From the NCBI RefSeq assembly GCF_014218805.1, contig NZ_JACJUV010000001.1:372001-436000 (forward strand): a stretch of DNA of 64,000 bases, in the 5' to 3' direction. The position numbers and the translations under genes are program-made. Origin of the DNA: Teredinibacter franksiae. GTDB taxonomy: Bacteria; Pseudomonadota; Gammaproteobacteria; Pseudomonadales; Cellvibrionaceae. Shown in pieces: positions 54,011 to 63,631 of the stretch. The first letter of the stretch is position 1. Each line of letters opens with the position of its first letter. Under the pieces are notes generated by a model that did not search any database, had not been told where the DNA came from, and worked only from the letters and a program-made list of their open reading frames with translations.

Positions 54011-54862
54011 CTATTCAGAAAAGTCCAGCCAAAGCTCAGGTTTATCCACCGGAATATCATTGGATACATTGGGGTTTGAAATGGAAAAGATCGTACGGTT
54101 TTTTAAATCAGACTTTTCCAGTGCCATTTTCACATCAACATCACCGTAAAAATGCCTGTCAAAACTACCATCAGTAATCGACTTCTCCAACCCTGTTGTC
54201 AGATCGCGAACCAACTGCAAATTACCCTTCGAGATATAAAAATAATAGGGCATAACGTATTTCAGTACCAAATTTCGCTCTACGGTAAGCTGTAGATTTG
54301 GGTGGTTGGCAACTTCGGCCCATGGTTCGTGTACCCCGCGAGGAAAACCGTCAAATCGTGCTCCATCCAGCATATAAAACAACCCTTCAGCTTTGTTGGA
54401 CGTAACAACGGTAAAGCCCGCGTTCTGCAAAATTTTGGTGTCACTCCAAGAGCGCCCCTGACCCAGTGTTATGCGCTGTAAATCTGCCAAAGAACGAACC
54501 GAATCGAACCGCCCTTGATCGCCCTGACGGATGATAAATACCCTATGCCCCATTAACCCTTTGTAGGCTGGAATATGAACGGGCGCCAAAATGGCATCAT
54601 TGTGCTTGGAGGAGCCTGTCCACAGCACACTTATTTGGCCATCCTTCACCAATTCAGCCAACCTAGCTCGTGTGAGCAGTTCATCATATTCGGAGAAGCT
54701 GTACTCCCCGGGGAAATGCGCCAAAGCTATCTTCATCAGGCCCACCATGTAACGATCGGTCTGCAACTGAAGCTTGGGATGAATGACCTGAGTCTCGGCA
54801 CTAATACTGAAACTCAAACACACCACCGACGAAACTAATATCGAAACAAGAGTTTTTATCAT
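54011..54862 (-). CDS. Orphan periplasmic solute-binding protein, paralogue of the one at 21586
   Basis: The 283-residue secreted protein has a signal peptide (M-I-K-T-L-V-S-I-L-V-S-S-V-V-C-L-S-F-S) and a two-lobed binding fold. The T-L-G-Q-G-R-S-W-S-D-T-K-I-L segment and R-F-D-G-F-P-R-G motif repeat those of the 21586 protein. It has no transporter neighbour. ATG 54862 gives the signal peptide cleanly; a longer frame to 54919 is less likely. It converges on the mannanase, though I see no functional tie. Confidence 0.78.
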   Translation of the reverse strand: MIKTLVSILVSSVVCLSFSISAETQVIHPKLQLQTDRYMVGLMKIALAHFPGEYSFSEYDELLTRARLAELVKDGQISVLWTGSSKHNDAILAPVHIPAYKGLMGHRVFIIRQGDQGRFDSVRSLADLQRITLGQGRSWSDTKILQNAGFTVVTSNKAEGLFYMLDGARFDGFPRGVHEPWAEVANHPNLQLTVERNLVLKYVMPYYFYISKGNLQLVRDLTTGLEKSITDGSFDRHFYGDVDVKMALEKSDLKNRTIFSISNPNVSNDIPVDKPELWLDFSE

Positions 54863-55286
54863 AAATTGTTCTAACTGAAAACCAAATGTCGCCTTAATAA
54901 AGATAGCAAACTTCCGCAATCGCGCTATTTGATTACAGTATTTACACGCATAAAATTCATATTCCTAACAAACGCTTATCGCAAACACACAAAAACCCAA
55001 AAATCTTTGCCCTGCCACAGTAAACATTCAGCAATCATTTAGCCGCGTTACCCTTATGGCGTGCATTACCCACCCTCACATCAACTCCTCACTAACGCTC
55101 CCTCATTCGCCACTATTGCGCTCTGCCCAGCATCCAAACCAAACAACCTGACCATAAATTGAACGATAACGAATATGTTCAGCTTATTCAGCTTTGATTC
55201 ATTTACAAAGCAACAAACTAGCCCCAGAAAAACAAGAAACCACTTTTAAATATTTATTATTTTTTACAAACCGATGGAGTCATCTC
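54863..55286. other. Intergenic region before the yfaZ-like gene
   Basis: About 420 bases with no supported gene. The A/T-rich end before 55287 holds the likely promoter and a GGAG ribosome site. Confidence 0.6.
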
Positions 55287-56039
55287 ATGAAGAAACATAT
55301 TTTGGGCTTAGCCGTAACCATGGCATTAACCTCTACCGCAATGGCTGAAAGCTACAACGCAGAAATTGAAGGCGGCTTGGCTAAAACCGATATTGATATA
55401 AACGGCGCAGACAGTGCTAACACCTACACGCTCAACGGTACGGTATACTTTAAACCAGTAGAAACGGACAACATGCCTCTGGCTGAAGCGGCTTTTTTAA
55501 ACCGTGCCTCAAACGTCAACGGCGGCATTGCTCACACCACAAACGATAACGACGATGCAACAATCTCCAACATTGGTGCAGAGTGGTATATCGCTAATAC
55601 CAATTTTTACACTGCGCTGGACTTCGTAAAAATAGACGGTGATGGGCTCGACGGAGACGCCCTGATAGGCACCGTTGGCTACATGCCAATCGACGGGCTG
55701 CTACTGACAACATCTATCGCCGATGAAGGCGGTTACGAACCAAACATTGATGTTAAATATGTCGCTCAACTATCCGGGGGCACCGCATTAGGGCTGCACG
55801 GCGGCATTACCGATAGCGACGGCTCTACCTTCTACAATGCCGGCGTTGATTACTACTTTTCACCGGCCACCAGCATTGGTATTGAATACGATGATGTAAC
55901 AGGAATAGATGGCGTTGACCTAAGCGAAACGACAATTAACGGTAAGCACTTCTTCAGCGAAGCCATTTATGTAGGCGCCTATTATTCCAACACTGATTTT
56001 ACCGATACTTTAGGTGTAAATGCCGGTATACGTTTTTAA
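55287..56039 (+). CDS. YfaZ-like outer-membrane protein
   Basis: The 250-residue protein begins with a signal peptide (M-K-K-H-I-L-G-L-A-V-T-M-A-L-T-S-T-A-M-A) and continues as regular amphipathic strands of about 8-12 residues ending in G-I-R-F, the C-terminal aromatic of beta-barrels. It matches the YfaZ/putative porin pattern. ATG 55287 has GGAG 8 bases upstream and is preferred over 55194. A strong terminator follows. The role is not known. Confidence 0.85.
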   Translation: MKKHILGLAVTMALTSTAMAESYNAEIEGGLAKTDIDINGADSANTYTLNGTVYFKPVETDNMPLAEAAFLNRASNVNGGIAHTTNDNDDATISNIGAEWYIANTNFYTALDFVKIDGDGLDGDALIGTVGYMPIDGLLLTTSIADEGGYEPNIDVKYVAQLSGGTALGLHGGITDSDGSTFYNAGVDYYFSPATSIGIEYDDVTGIDGVDLSETTINGKHFFSEAIYVGAYYSNTDFTDTLGVNAGIRF

Positions 56040-56084
56040 TTTTCTCCCTCATTAGATGTAACATTTCTGCCTGACCGCAGTACT

Positions 56085-56117
56085 GGCCGCGCCCAAAAAT
56101 TTGGGGCGGCCTTTTTT
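56085..56117 (+). terminator. Rho-independent terminator after the yfaZ-like gene
   Basis: A GC-rich stem (GGCCGCGCCC / GGGGCGGCC, one bulge) followed by six T residues. Confidence 0.85.
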
Positions 56118-56281
56118 CCTTTTACAAAAGCACAGCAACGATAGCGTGTACTCCGCCTACTTATACATCTGAAGCCCTGGCCTTAAAATTTTAGATGTTT
56201 TAAAAAGGCTCCACCCTTGCCTTAAATAAAACAACACTAAGCACGGCGTTTTTTGGCTGTAATGCGCTAACCGCTTGCCTG

Positions 56282-57553
56282 TCAAGCTTGCTCCAGTGCC
56301 TGGGTTACATCCGCAATAATATCGTCGATATGTTCAATACCCACTGATATTCGAACAAGGTCTTCACTTACACCCGCGGCGGCAAGCTCCTCTGCATTCA
56401 ATTGCCTGTGGGTGGTCGATGCCGGATGACACGCTAACGATTTGGCATCACCAATATTCACCAAGCGTAAAACCATTTCCAACGCATCAATAAACCGCGC
56501 GCCTGCAGCCGCGCCGCCAGCTATGCCGAAACTCAATATACCAGACGCCTTACCGTTAGTTATTGTCTGACAGGTTTTATGGAATGGGCTAGAGGGCAAT
56601 GCGGCATAATTTACCCATTCTACTTTTTCATGCTGTTGCAAAAAATGCGCAAGTTTCTCGGCATTTTCACAGTGACGATCCATGCGCAAACCCAATGTTT
56701 CCAAACCCTGCATGATTTGAAAAGCATTCATGGGGGAAATCGCCGCACCTGTATTGCGTAACGGCACCACCCGGCATCGCCCAATATAAGCCGCTTCACC
56801 CAGTGCTTCGGTGTAAACCACACCATGATAAGAAGGGTCTGGCTCGTTCATAACGGCAAACCGGGTTTTATTCGCCACCCAGTCGAATTTACCGGAATCC
56901 ACAATAACACCGCCAATAGACGTACCGTGGCCACCTATATATTTGGTCAATGAATGCACCACAATATCAGCACCCAGCTCAAACGGACGGCATAAGTAAG
57001 GCGTTGCCACGGTGTTGTCTACGATTAGCGGAACGCCATGCTTATGCGCTATAGCCGCCAAACGGGTAATGTCGACAATGTTCCCCGCAGGATTACCAAT
57101 AGATTCACAAAAAACCGCTTTGGTTTTTTCATCAATGGCATTGTCAAAGCCTTCAAAATCATCGTGAGAAACCATTCTCGCCTCAATGCCTTGACGCGGA
57201 AACGTATGGGCAAACAAGTTGTAAGTGCCACCATACAGCTGACTGGTACTGACTATATTGTCCCCGGTTTCACACAAGCACTGTATGGCATAGGTTATAG
57301 CTGCCATGCCAGAGGCTACAGCTAGCGCTCCAATACCGCCCTCCATCGCTGCGATACGTTGCTCTAACACCGCGGTGGTGGGGTTCATAATACGGGTGTA
57401 GATATTCCCCTGTACTTTTAAATCGAATAGATCGGCACCGTGCTGGGTGTCGTCAAAGGTATAGGATGTTGTTTGGTAAATGGGAACGGCCGCAGCCTTG
57501 GTAGTAGATTCCGATTTATACCCATGATGTAAAGCCAAAGATTCCAATTTCAT
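56282..57553 (-). CDS. metY: O-acetylhomoserine aminocarboxypropyltransferase
   Basis: The 423-residue PLP enzyme makes homocysteine from O-acetylhomoserine and sulfide. K204 in S-L-T-K-Y-I-G-G-H-G is the PLP lysine, and the Y-x-R-I-M-N-P-T and S-G-M-A-A-I-T motifs fit the Cys/Met metabolism family of MetY length. No SAM-riboswitch is recognised in the upstream 100 bases. It appears monocistronic. Confidence 0.94.
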   Translation of the reverse strand: MKLESLALHHGYKSESTTKAAAVPIYQTTSYTFDDTQHGADLFDLKVQGNIYTRIMNPTTAVLEQRIAAMEGGIGALAVASGMAAITYAIQCLCETGDNIVSTSQLYGGTYNLFAHTFPRQGIEARMVSHDDFEGFDNAIDEKTKAVFCESIGNPAGNIVDITRLAAIAHKHGVPLIVDNTVATPYLCRPFELGADIVVHSLTKYIGGHGTSIGGVIVDSGKFDWVANKTRFAVMNEPDPSYHGVVYTEALGEAAYIGRCRVVPLRNTGAAISPMNAFQIMQGLETLGLRMDRHCENAEKLAHFLQQHEKVEWVNYAALPSSPFHKTCQTITNGKASGILSFGIAGGAAAGARFIDALEMVLRLVNIGDAKSLACHPASTTHRQLNAEELAAAGVSEDLVRISVGIEHIDDIIADVTQALEQA

Positions 57554-58227
57554 GTTTGCCTCTTTTTATTCTTTCCGTTTGAGTGGATACCCGCTCTCTA
57601 TTCAGTGCCGGCTAATACGCTCTGTAGTTGAGGATACTGTTGAGTACCCGCTTAAGGGCACCTCTAATAATTAAATTTAGCGTCTGCCTGTCCTTCCGGA
57701 CTTTGTGTACTTCGAAGCTTTGTGTGCGATTCATACACAGCGCTAAAATTTTTCGCCAGCCCACCCACAGGCTGTAAATTTTGGCTTGCGCGCGAAACCC
57801 ACACAAAACCAAAAGCCATTAATAGCGGTGCCCGCAAAAAGCCCGCATGCCATATTGCCGCCACCGCACCAGCAGTTCAATGCGTTTCATCAATCAACAC
57901 TCGCTGCGGCTCACATTTATGTTCAGAGTAGCCAGGGGTGCTTATGGCGATAGTGGCAGCGATAGTGACGGCAATAGTGACGAGACAGCCTCGCTTTCAA
58001 CTTCCCTCACCACAATCGCCTGGCCGTGTTACCTAGCAAGCTTTTGGCACACAAAACAACGCGCACAGGCCAATTACGCTGCCAAGGCTAAAAACCTGAG
58101 CCAGTCGATAATGGTCGCAAATAGCGGTATTCGTCAAGATCATCTTTCGGGCATCAAAAGCCGAACATTCTTCACCAAAAGCAACACAAAATACACGATG
58201 AGTGTCTAGAATGGAGTAACCAACCGA
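57554..58227. other. Intergenic region with dispersed element, copy A
   Basis: About 670 bases. It carries the element at 57656-57833 and then a 120-codon plus-strand frame (57847-58209), Ser/Asp-rich and not recognised, which I do not call a gene. Confidence 0.55.
57656..57833. mobile_element. MITE-like dispersed element, copy A (178 bp)
   Basis: It is bounded by GGGCACCTCTAATAATT on the left and AATAGCGGTGCCC on the right (inverted). It follows TTAA. The right 118 bases align with copy B at 45857-45961. No coding frame of a transposase fits in it. Confidence 0.85.
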
Positions 58228-60570
58228 TTGAATTCACTCATTCCTCATGCCCCCAAACGGCCAGTGATGCCTATGGTGAAGTTTACGCTATCCACATTAA
58301 GGCTATTTTGTTTCTTCCCACTTCTGGTGTGGGCGGTGTGGGCGCAGTCGGCTATTACCCAAGTATTTAGCCACGACGAAATTACCGCCTCGTACCTGTA
58401 CAACTTTTCCAAAAATGTTACCTGGCCAAACGAAGGTTCGCTTGACGCGATTACCGTGGGCGTATATCGCCCTACCAACACCCAATTAACTGGCCAGCTG
58501 AGGGCACACTTCCGCTCCGCGATACTCAGGGGCCTGCCACTTAAAGTAAGGGATATTCACTCCATCAATTCTCTCAACGGTATTCAGATTTTGCTCATAG
58601 AAGAAGAAAACAATACCTTGGTAGAAGAACTGAATGATGAACTTAGCTCTCGGCCAATTTTGCTGGTAACCAACAATTATCGCAACCGCCAGTTGGTGAT
58701 GATTAACCTTATATCCACGGACGATAACCACATCCGCTTTGAGGTCAACAAAGCCAATATGATTGTCCAAGGCTTGGATGTAAAACCCGAAATCATTTTA
58801 AATGGCGGATCGGAAATTGACGTTGCCCAACTTTTTAGGGAAGGCCAAGCTTCGCTAGTAAAGATCCAACAGAAATTGCGTATTCGCGAAGAAAAGCTTA
58901 GCAACATGGAAAAAGGGGTACGTGCGTTAAAAACAGAAAATGATACGCTGAACACAACCCTCACAAAGATACAGTCCGACATCCAAAAAAGTCAGCAATT
59001 GATCCTTAAACAACGTTCATTAATTAATGAGCATAAAGCAACATTGCACCAAACAGATATAGCAAGGCAAGAGCTAGAATCTGAGGTTATTGAGCAAACA
59101 CGACAGCTTAATAGCCGTCAATTTTTACTCGATGATATCAGCGCCAAAATCGCCAACCGTGAAACACAGCTAAATGAGCTTAACGATACGCTGATTAAGC
59201 AAAAATCGCGCATCATCGAATTAGATGACCGTATTGCTACCCAAGGGGTTGTACTCAACAATCTTATAGCGCTTGTATTACTGGGCGTTGTCCTGGTGGC
59301 TGTTACCATTTGGGCCTACACCAATAAACGGCGAGATGCCGAGCGCCTAGAGGCCCATAGCCACGACCTACAAATTGCCCGCGACAAACTCGCAATTGCT
59401 AAAGCCAAAGCCGAAGAGGCCAATCGAGCCAAGAGCGAATTTCTGTCACTCATGAGCCACGAATTACGTACGCCTTTACAAGCCATAATTGGCTATGCAG
59501 ACGTGGTAATAGAAGAGCTACGCATGGAAGGCTTGGAACAATATACAAGCGACTTAAATCGGGTTATTAGTAATAGTGAACGCCTGCTAAGGTTAATTAA
59601 TGGCGTGCTCGATCTTGCTAAAATAGAGGCCGGGCGTATGACACTGAGTTTATCGCAAGTTAACCTCGAATCTATAACCTCCGACGCAATAGCCAATGTA
59701 CGACCTCAGTGTGACGAAAAACAACTTGCTTTAGCGGTCGTAACTGATAACGGCGACAACTTCCCTGTTGCCGACGAGGAAAAGCTTCTTCATATTATTC
59801 TTAATTTACTTAGCAATGCCTGTAAATTTACTAATACTGGCGTCGTTAAAATTGTATCAGAGCACCGAAAAAATCAAATTTATATTTCGGTCCAAGACAC
59901 AGGGTCTGGTATAAAACCTGAACAAATACCGCATGTATTCGAACGATTCCAGCAAGCCGACAGCTCTGAAACACGCCAACACCAGGGAAGCGGCCTAGGC
60001 TTAGCTATCTCAAAACAGTTTTGTGAATTAATGGGGGGCAAGATAAGCGTCTCCAGTGAACTGAATATGGGCTCCACTTTTACGGTTTCCATTCCACTTC
60101 CAATTCAACACAGTACTGGAGAGCCTGACCTGCACGAGCCCGCACCAACAGGAAAAAAGGAAATCGCTGTTAAACTGGATAAACCCGCAAGCAATGCTGG
60201 TGGCATTACAATACTACTGGTAGATGACGATAAAGAATTTATCAACATTATGACGCGCACGCTTAAAAGCGAAAATTACACAGTATTGTCGTCCGAGACC
60301 GGCGGAGAGGGCTTAATTATTGCCAAGAAAATCATACCTGATGTCATTGTGCTAGACCTGTTACTACCGGACATGAACGGTATGGAATTTCTTAGGACCA
60401 TCAGAAAAATGCCACCCCTAAGTCATACCCCTATATTTGTGGCCTCAGTCATTGACGAAAAAAACCGTTGCCTGGAATTAGGCGCAACCGGTTTTCTAGC
60501 CAAACCCGTTACTCGCGAAGCCATTAAATCCGCGATCCGTAGCGTAGTATCCAATGCCGTGGCCTGCTAA
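58228..60570 (+). CDS. YfiR-domain hybrid sensor histidine kinase
   Basis: The 780-residue protein has an N-terminal signal anchor, a YfiR/DUF4154 periplasmic domain (about 50-200), a long coiled coil (about 205-340), a transmembrane helix (about 345-363), HisKA with His411 in S-H-E-L-R-T-P, HATPase_c (about 510-625) and a C-terminal receiver with V-L-D-L-L-L-P-D. YfiR-type domains usually restrain a partner in c-di-GMP signalling, and here it faces a GGDEF-EAL gene. The TTG start at 58228 has GGAG about 11 bases upstream; ATG 58267 is the alternative. Confidence 0.93.
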   Translation: MNSLIPHAPKRPVMPMVKFTLSTLRLFCFFPLLVWAVWAQSAITQVFSHDEITASYLYNFSKNVTWPNEGSLDAITVGVYRPTNTQLTGQLRAHFRSAILRGLPLKVRDIHSINSLNGIQILLIEEENNTLVEELNDELSSRPILLVTNNYRNRQLVMINLISTDDNHIRFEVNKANMIVQGLDVKPEIILNGGSEIDVAQLFREGQASLVKIQQKLRIREEKLSNMEKGVRALKTENDTLNTTLTKIQSDIQKSQQLILKQRSLINEHKATLHQTDIARQELESEVIEQTRQLNSRQFLLDDISAKIANRETQLNELNDTLIKQKSRIIELDDRIATQGVVLNNLIALVLLGVVLVAVTIWAYTNKRRDAERLEAHSHDLQIARDKLAIAKAKAEEANRAKSEFLSLMSHELRTPLQAIIGYADVVIEELRMEGLEQYTSDLNRVISNSERLLRLINGVLDLAKIEAGRMTLSLSQVNLESITSDAIANVRPQCDEKQLALAVVTDNGDNFPVADEEKLLHIILNLLSNACKFTNTGVVKIVSEHRKNQIYISVQDTGSGIKPEQIPHVFERFQQADSSETRQHQGSGLGLAISKQFCELMGGKISVSSELNMGSTFTVSIPLPIQHSTGEPDLHEPAPTGKKEIAVKLDKPASNAGGITILLVDDDKEFINIMTRTLKSENYTVLSSETGGEGLIIAKKIIPDVIVLDLLLPDMNGMEFLRTIRKMPPLSHTPIFVASVIDEKNRCLELGATGFLAKPVTREAIKSAIRSVVSNAVAC

Positions 60571-63104
60571 CACTTAACCCTAGACTGCAGGTCTTGCGCT
60601 AAGGCAGCAGAGAACTCCCTCACATCCTCTACCGGCATCGGATGACCTATATAATACCCCTGTACGTAGTCCACACCATATTCATTAAGAATTGCTAAAA
60701 TTTCGGCATTCTCAACATATTCTGCCACAGCTTTTTTACCAAGCGCTTTCACAACTTGAATAAGCGAACGCACCAACGCTTTATCAACATCATCAACATG
60801 AAGTCTTCGAATAAACGAACCATCTAACTTAATGTAATCGGCCGGCAGTTCTTTTAAATAGGCAAAACTACTAAAACCAGAACCAAAGTCGTCCACAGCA
60901 AAACTACAACCAATGGCATGCAGCTCTTCTATCACATGTTTTGTAACATTTAAATTAAATAAGCTCGCACTTTCGGTAAGTTCAAAAGTGAGTGCAGAAG
61001 GGTCTACCCCGCAAGTCGTTAATGCCTCATGGATAACTGGCACAAGATTTTCGTCGTTAAATGCGTAGGCCGAAAGGTTGATCGCAATACGCTTCAGTAC
61101 CGGGTTCTGTCTCAACTGTTCAATCGCCAACTTAATAATCCAGCGATCCAACAAATGCATTTCTCCCGTTTTCTCTAGTGCAGGAATAAAACTACCGGGA
61201 TATATCAGCGAGCCATCGGCCTTCCTTATACGCACTAAGGCTTCGTAGTAAGCCACCTCTCCTAATTGCACATCTTGTACCGGTTGAAAATGCAGTATTA
61301 TACGGTCTTCCGTTATGGCTGCGCGCACTTGCTGCGCCCAATTTATTCGACTACGTAATCGGTCAGAATCATTGTCTTCGGGGTTATAACAGTGGACAAC
61401 ATTCCGCCCCCGCGCCTTTGCCGCGTAGAGGGCAATATCGGCTTGCATCAGGTACTCTTCTGCGCAGCCTGCCAAGCCATCGACAATACTCAAACCAATA
61501 CTACACCCCAAATTTACCCTATGCCCTTCAGCTTCGTAGGTGTAATCGTTAATTATTTTTTGTAAATCAAGCGCAATATCCGTTACGCCTTCTTCGTCAA
61601 TGCTATGAACAAGTATCGCAAATTCATCACCTCCAAGACGGCAAAGCAAGTCAGTAGCACGTACCCGTCGGCTCATCGCCGCTGAAATCTGGCGAAGCAC
61701 TTCATCACCTTCACGATGACCAAAGGAGTCATTAATGATTTTGAAGTGATCGAGGTCTATATACACAATGGCGTGACTGCGCTTGTTACGTAGAGCATCG
61801 GCATAGAGCTGTTTAAGTGATTCCTCAAAATAGCGTCGGTTAAACAAACCGGTAAGGGAATCGTGCATGGCAATGTATTCAAGTTGTTTCTGAGCAACCT
61901 TATGCTTGGTAATATTATCGAGGCACACCGTTAGCGTAGGCACCTCGTCTACCAAAGAACGACGAACCCGCATTTTTGCCCACAACCGCTGCCCATCCTT
62001 GTCTTTTAGACACAATTCTGGCTCGCAAGAATCCTCACGGCCGTTTAATACAGCCAGTAGCTTCTCCTCCAGTTCAGGGTAGGTATTCTGACTTTCAGTT
62101 GTTAAATATGCTTTCAGGTTCTTACCAAGAGACTCCTCAATGGAGTACCCCATAAGAACGTTCCATGGGTAATTCAGATACCGTATTTCCAAACCATCGT
62201 CGAGTTCCATCACCACTGTTTGTAAGTTATGCAACAATTGCTGGTGTTTATCCGATATTTTTTTGTAGTCCGAACGACTTTCTTCCAGAGATAAAACCTG
62301 CTTTTCAAATTGGCGGTTACTCTCCATAAAATCTTCACGCTTAGTCGCTAGCTCGCACACTTTCCGCAGCTGCTCCGTGCGAAACGGTTTTGGTAAAAAG
62401 TCGGTAACACCCAGCAATACCATTTCTTCCGCGAGTTCGCTGCTAGAGTGAGCTGTCATCATCACGATCGCTTGATGGGGTTCCTCCTCTAGTATTTCCT
62501 TCGCAATTTCTTTTCCGCATTTGTTTGGCAACATGAAATCCAAAAGGATCAATTGGTGACGTGACTCCTGCCAGCGGCGAATACCATCCTCACCGTTATT
62601 GACGATTTCGACTTTATATTGCCGCTCCATCACCCTCTTCACCAGATCGGCTGTGTCTGGCGCATCCTCAATAACCAACAATTTTGATTTTCGGCCTGGC
62701 TCATACTGACCCGCTAAACAGCGCCCCACTTCACCTTCTAGCGAATCAAGTTCTGTAATTGAGAGAATGCGGTTCACCCCGTATTCCCGTGCGGTAATTT
62801 CGGCGATACGCTGACACCAAACCTCGGTCAGTAGCAGAATAGGAATACTCGGTAAGCACTCTAAGGCACCCCCGCGAATTAGGCGTGTCATACGCCAGCC
62901 GTCGATCTCACCCATATCAAGAAAAGCGACCAGCATACTAATGTTATTCGTGCGAATAACCTCCAGAGCGGCCTTAGCCGACCTAGCCAGATGCAAATTG
63001 CTGTATCCTGCCAGAGTCAACCGGCCATGCAGCTCCTTTAGGAAATCACCATCGCGGCAAACCAGTAATACAGGTGCGCCGATTTCCACGTTCAGATAAT
63101 CCAT
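60567..63104 (-). CDS. REC-REC-PAS-GGDEF-EAL c-di-GMP turnover protein
   Basis: The 845-residue cytosolic protein has a degenerate receiver (about 10-125), a second receiver with the phospho-Asp motif L-I-L-L-D-F-M-L-P (about 143-260), a coiled coil, PAS (about 305-420), GGDEF with intact G-G-D-E-F (491-495) and EAL with E-A-L (621-623), D-D-F-G and the V-Q-G-Y-Y segment intact. Both synthesis and hydrolysis of c-di-GMP are therefore possible. ATG 63104 (with GGAAGAGA upstream) is preferred; a longer frame to 63227 runs into element copy C. Its stop overlaps that of the hybrid kinase by three bases. Confidence 0.95.
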   Translation of the reverse strand: MDYLNVEIGAPVLLVCRDGDFLKELHGRLTLAGYSNLHLARSAKAALEVIRTNNISMLVAFLDMGEIDGWRMTRLIRGGALECLPSIPILLLTEVWCQRIAEITAREYGVNRILSITELDSLEGEVGRCLAGQYEPGRKSKLLVIEDAPDTADLVKRVMERQYKVEIVNNGEDGIRRWQESRHQLILLDFMLPNKCGKEIAKEILEEEPHQAIVMMTAHSSSELAEEMVLLGVTDFLPKPFRTEQLRKVCELATKREDFMESNRQFEKQVLSLEESRSDYKKISDKHQQLLHNLQTVVMELDDGLEIRYLNYPWNVLMGYSIEESLGKNLKAYLTTESQNTYPELEEKLLAVLNGREDSCEPELCLKDKDGQRLWAKMRVRRSLVDEVPTLTVCLDNITKHKVAQKQLEYIAMHDSLTGLFNRRYFEESLKQLYADALRNKRSHAIVYIDLDHFKIINDSFGHREGDEVLRQISAAMSRRVRATDLLCRLGGDEFAILVHSIDEEGVTDIALDLQKIINDYTYEAEGHRVNLGCSIGLSIVDGLAGCAEEYLMQADIALYAAKARGRNVVHCYNPEDNDSDRLRSRINWAQQVRAAITEDRIILHFQPVQDVQLGEVAYYEALVRIRKADGSLIYPGSFIPALEKTGEMHLLDRWIIKLAIEQLRQNPVLKRIAINLSAYAFNDENLVPVIHEALTTCGVDPSALTFELTESASLFNLNVTKHVIEELHAIGCSFAVDDFGSGFSSFAYLKELPADYIKLDGSFIRRLHVDDVDKALVRSLIQVVKALGKKAVAEYVENAEILAILNEYGVDYVQGYYIGHPMPVEDVREFSAALAQDLQSRVKC

Positions 63105-63142
63105 TCTCTTCCACCTGTCGAATTTCCGTTTTTGCCCGTAAA

Positions 63143-63342
63143 GGGCACCTCTATCAATTATACTTGGCCTCTGGCTTTGCGTTCGACTTATGCTCAAGGC
63201 AAAGGCCCGAAGAACGCAGTCTGGCAAACATCACTGCAACGCTGATCTTCTAGGGAAGGCAACCTCCTTCCGCTTCGCAGACCGGCTTACACTGAGGCTT
63301 GCCAAGCCGTGTAGAAAACAAAATCAATTAACGGAGGTGCCC
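63143..63342. mobile_element. MITE-like dispersed element, copy C (200 bp)
   Basis: It is bounded by GGGCACCTCTATCAATT and AATTAACGGAGGTGCCC (inverted) and flanked on both sides by TAAA (63139-63142 and 63343-63346), a likely target-site duplication. Read on the minus strand, its first bases (CAAAGCCAGAGGCCAA) match the right arm of copy B. Confidence 0.9.
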
Positions 63343-63346
63343 TAAA

Positions 63347-63631
63347 GTCTAGTTCAAAGCCAATAGATTTGAATATAAAACACGCAAGTGTGCGATATCC
63401 ATCCGGTTTTGAGGGCTGGAGCCAACAATACCGCTACCCGCACTAGAATTACTGGTTATATGGTACTTGCATTCACAGAACGATAGGTTTATTCCCCGCC
63501 TGCTAAAAGCCCACATACGACAAAACCAAATCGTTAAGCCTTTAACCATTTCACTGGGGCAGATAGCGGCCCACAGAAGTCACTGAATGCATTAGAATAA
63601 AAGCACGCGTTTAAAACCGAGGTATATATCG
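63347..63631. other. Intergenic region before the DUF599 gene
   Basis: About 285 bases without a supported gene. The GAGG ribosome site of the DUF599 gene lies at its end. Promoters for both the EAL gene and the DUF599 gene should be around this region and copy C. Confidence 0.5.

Noticed and set aside
57554..57652. SAM riboswitch before metY
   Set aside because: I looked for the paired, kink-turn-containing stems and conserved core of a SAM-I or the compact SAM-II form and saw none.
57847..58209. 120-codon frame before the hybrid kinase
   Set aside because: Ser/Asp-rich low-complexity composition, no ribosome site, no family, starts at the edge of the element.
63105..63227. Extended N-terminus of the GGDEF-EAL protein
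   Set aside because: The extra 41 residues come from the end of element copy C; ATG 63104 with a good ribosome site fits the receiver domain start.
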